Of a stretch of 7,887 nucleotides of DNA, positions 6,253 to 7,887 are shown piece after piece. Location: NCBI GenBank assembly GCA_017353815.1, contig JAFMSB010000065.1, positions 1 to 7,887 of the forward strand, written 5' to 3'. The notes under the pieces are model-generated. The model had not been told where the DNA came from. It did not search any database and was given only the letters and a program-made list of their open reading frames with translations. How positions within the stretch are numbered: the stretch's first letter is position 1; every line of letters starts with the position of its first letter. The stretch is from Methylocapsa sp. GTDB taxonomy: Bacteria > Pseudomonadota > Alphaproteobacteria > Rhizobiales > Beijerinckiaceae. The position numbers and the translations under genes were made by a program.

Positions 6253-6786
6253 ATGTCAATGAGGCCTCGAACTGCTGTGCCCAGAGCCTTCACCTTTGCG
6301 GCTCTGGCGTCGGTCTGTTTGCTGATGCCTGCGGCGGAAACGCGAGCTGCCGTCCAGATCAGCGGAGGCACGGATGCGGTAAAGATCGAGGCAGATGACG
6401 CATCCCTCGAAGAGATATTTGCGGCACTGAGCGCAAACTACGGATTAAAATACCATTGTCCGGAGAATATCGGCCGCAGTGTTTCGGGGACCTACCTAGG
6501 CCCGCTTGGGCAAGTGCTTTCGCGCCTGCTGCAAGGCTACAATTTTGCCTTTGAGAGTTCGCCAAGCGGTCTCAGGCTCCGGATTTACGATCTCGGCCCG
6601 GGTCACCAAAGCGGGATCGGCGTCGCAGTAAATGCTCCTGCCGAAGTGCCTCCTCCTCCGCCGCGGCAAACTCCCCTCCGCCCGGATAGACCTGGGGCAG
6701 CAGTGCTGGGGCCAGGGGGGCGTCCGGCATTCCGGCCGGCCCGCGATTCTCCGCCTCTCGCTCACCGCCCGCAGGCCAAGCGGTAG
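6253..6786 (+). CDS. Exported STN-like domain protein with proline-rich tail
   Basis: A protein of about 177 residues with no confident named family. Residues 1-32 are a signal peptide (RPRTAVPR, then a hydrophobic run ending ETRA). Residues about 42-110 resemble the STN (secretin/TonB short N-terminal) fold found at the entrance of secretins and TonB-dependent transducers: VKIEADDASLEEIFAALSANYGL, then a predicted strand, GTYLGPLGQVLSRLLQGYNFAFE, and a final strand LRLRIYDL. After this comes a low-complexity tail rich in Pro, Arg and Gly (about 127-177), including five consecutive prolines, with no barrel or secretin domain. It is therefore a standalone domain, perhaps a periplasmic adaptor that binds a membrane partner or the cell wall. 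The start is uncertain: ATGs at 6226, 6253 and 6259 are all in frame, and no Shine-Dalgarno is well placed; 6253 or 6259 gives the best signal peptide. It converges on the TAXI gene. Confidence 0.68.
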   Translation: MSMRPRTAVPRAFTFAALASVCLLMPAAETRAAVQISGGTDAVKIEADDASLEEIFAALSANYGLKYHCPENIGRSVSGTYLGPLGQVLSRLLQGYNFAFESSPSGLRLRIYDLGPGHQSGIGVAVNAPAEVPPPPPRQTPLRPDRPGAAVLGPGGRPAFRPARDSPPLAHRPQAKR

Positions 6787-6800
6787 CGCCATAGAAACGG

Positions 6801-6829
6801 GCCGCGCGGCTCCCGTGCCGCACCGGCAC
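6801..6829. repeat. Paired stem-loops between convergent genes
   Basis: A 10-nt palindrome GCCGCGCGGC (6801-6810) is followed by GTGCCG-CAC-CGGCAC (6815-6829), a perfect 6-bp stem with a 3-nt loop. They fill the 49-bp gap between the convergent STN-like and TAXI genes. No T-run is present on either strand, so a bidirectional terminator role is possible but unproven. Confidence 0.4.
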
Positions 6830-6835
6830 ACGCGA

Positions 6836-7887
6836 TCAGTCGTTGACGACCCGGGGCACAAATTGGGCCCGCACGGGAGCAGCCAAATTCTGCCGCCGCT
6901 CCGACACGACAAGGCGCAACTGGTTTAATGCCAAATCTAACGCGCAAATCCGGTTGGGGCTGAGCCCGTGCAGCATATCGAGCGCCAAGGCTTGCTCGAG
7001 GACCTCGTCGGCCTCTCCTTCGCAGGCTTCGAGGACCTCCAAGAGCCTTGCGCCTCTCGCCAGCCGGATGAGCTCGATTAACCGGCGCAGGATTTGATCG
7101 GTGTCGGGCGCTCTTTGCCTCTTCAGCCTTGCCATTGCCGCCGCTGCCGCGGTGCCGAGCACGCTGAGACACATTGCTCCGATATAAATAAAGTCGCTAT
7201 ATTTGTCGAAAAAATTTTTCTCGTCATCGTCGAGAAACGCAAGAACGCCAGGATGGATGGGAAAGGCGGCACCCTTATCCCCGGAAGGCGCCTCGATGCG
7301 GTTCGCGGCGGGGACCGCGGCAGCAATCGTTGGACGCGCCGCCAATATCAGCCGGATCACTTCGCCGGCCGTCTCGTTTGCAAGATTGCCGCGCGCCACG
7401 AGCCTCGTGCTCACTCCAAGGGTCTCGAAATCTGCCGATGGCTTCGGCTGGGCACCCCCGAATACGCCGCGCAATACCTCAACCGCCTCAAAAACCGGCA
7501 GGCGCTGCACGACCGCTTTGGCTTCGGCTATGGGCAAAAAAACCGGCGGTTTATCGCGAAGCGGCGCAATAGCCGTTATGGCTTCGTCCAAACGCTGTGA
7601 GCCGGGAACGCCGAGAACCAAGACGGCATCGATCCTCTTGTCCACAAGAGCCCGGCTGAGGCCGGCGAGGCTAAGGGCGGTGCGCTGCACCGAGTCCACC
7701 GGAACGCCGTATTGGGCGAGCGCCGTATCCAGAAGGGATTGGTCGTCGGCCTGACTTGCAGAAGCCGTGTCGAGAATTCCGACTCTGCGGCCCTCGAGCT
7801 CTTCGATCCCATGTATTCCGCTTTCCTGCGGAGCGACAAGAAGCGCGGCCTCGCGGCGCATGACCAAAATGGTTTGGCTGCTTGGCG
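6836..7887 (-). CDS. TAXI-family TRAP-type solute receptor, 5' end beyond window
   Basis: The 3' part (about 349 codons) of a TAXI-type periplasmic solute-binding protein, a family that captures small solutes for TRAP transporters. The frame is open to the window edge, beginning PSSQTILVM, so the signal peptide and first binding lobe are outside. Visible TAXI features are AALLVAPQESGIHGIEELEGRRVGIL (about 13-38, the strand and lobe crossover typical of periplasmic receptors), a long receptor core with ALVDKRIDAVLVLG, and the closing IHPGVLAFLDDD. Near residues 232-252, FIYIGAMCLSVLGTAAAAAM is a membrane helix followed by basic RLKRQR, which should place the last 97 residues in the cytoplasm as a helical tail rich in Leu, Arg and Glu. 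Plain TAXI receptors lack this anchor and tail, although membrane-anchored versions exist in proteobacteria. No TRAP membrane subunit is seen here, so whether it transports or senses is open. Confidence 0.8.
   Translation of the reverse strand, partial: PSSQTILVMRREAALLVAPQESGIHGIEELEGRRVGILDTASASQADDQSLLDTALAQYGVPVDSVQRTALSLAGLSRALVDKRIDAVLVLGVPGSQRLDEAITAIAPLRDKPPVFLPIAEAKAVVQRLPVFEAVEVLRGVFGGAQPKPSADFETLGVSTRLVARGNLANETAGEVIRLILAARPTIAAAVPAANRIEAPSGDKGAAFPIHPGVLAFLDDDEKNFFDKYSDFIYIGAMCLSVLGTAAAAAMARLKRQRAPDTDQILRRLIELIRLARGARLLEVLEACEGEADEVLEQALALDMLHGLSPNRICALDLALNQLRLVVSERRQNLAAPVRAQFVPRVVND

Noticed and set aside
7203..7754. Plus-strand 183-codon frame opposite the TAXI gene
   Set aside because: Antisense to a recognisable receptor sequence; its product is Arg/Ser/Ala-rich without motifs.
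1..7887. tRNA or rRNA genes, transposases, phage genes, toxin-antitoxin or defence modules
   Set aside because: None seen on either strand; the window has ordinary metabolic, channel and envelope genes without mobility signatures.

Overview
The window is a compact, GC-rich (roughly 60%) bacterial chromosome segment with short intergenic gaps. It contains no RNA genes, insertion sequences or CRISPR. Gene content (a Rhizobium-type host-attachment-family protein, a patatin of the KTAFVFAGGGSLGA type, a TAXI-type solute receptor with a C-terminal membrane anchor, an exported GlcG/HbpS-like protein) together with codon use suggests an alphaproteobacterium of the Hyphomicrobiales (Rhizobiales), perhaps near Beijerinckiaceae or Methylocystaceae. 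That placement is inference; no marker gene is present.

Layout. From the left, two minus-strand genes lie close together: a patatin-like phospholipase (44-907) downstream of a host-attachment-family protein (989-1438). Divergent from them, on plus, is an exported GlcG/HbpS-like protein (1687-2409). Next come two minus-strand genes, a bacterial TMEM175-type potassium channel (2631-3272) and an exported pentapeptide-repeat protein (3541-4323). Divergent from the latter, on plus, is aspartate ammonia-lyase aspA (4524-6068), which ends in a nested hairpin and T-run that looks like an intrinsic terminator. It is followed on plus by a small exported STN-like protein with a proline-rich tail (about 6253-6786). 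This converges on the 3' end of a minus-strand TAXI-family receptor gene (6836 to the window edge), whose 5' part lies outside.

How the genes work together. No single pathway links them. Four products are predicted to act in the envelope or periplasm (HbpS-like, pentapeptide, STN-like, TAXI) and one is an inner-membrane channel. AspA is a standalone catabolic or nitrogen-metabolism enzyme. Only the host-attachment/patatin pair is likely to be co-transcribed. The window reads as ordinary accessory housekeeping DNA rather than a defined new system. The most notable points are the orphan STN-like protein, the anchored TAXI receptor with a cytoplasmic tail, compensating register slips in the pentapeptide solenoid, and two competing starts for aspA.
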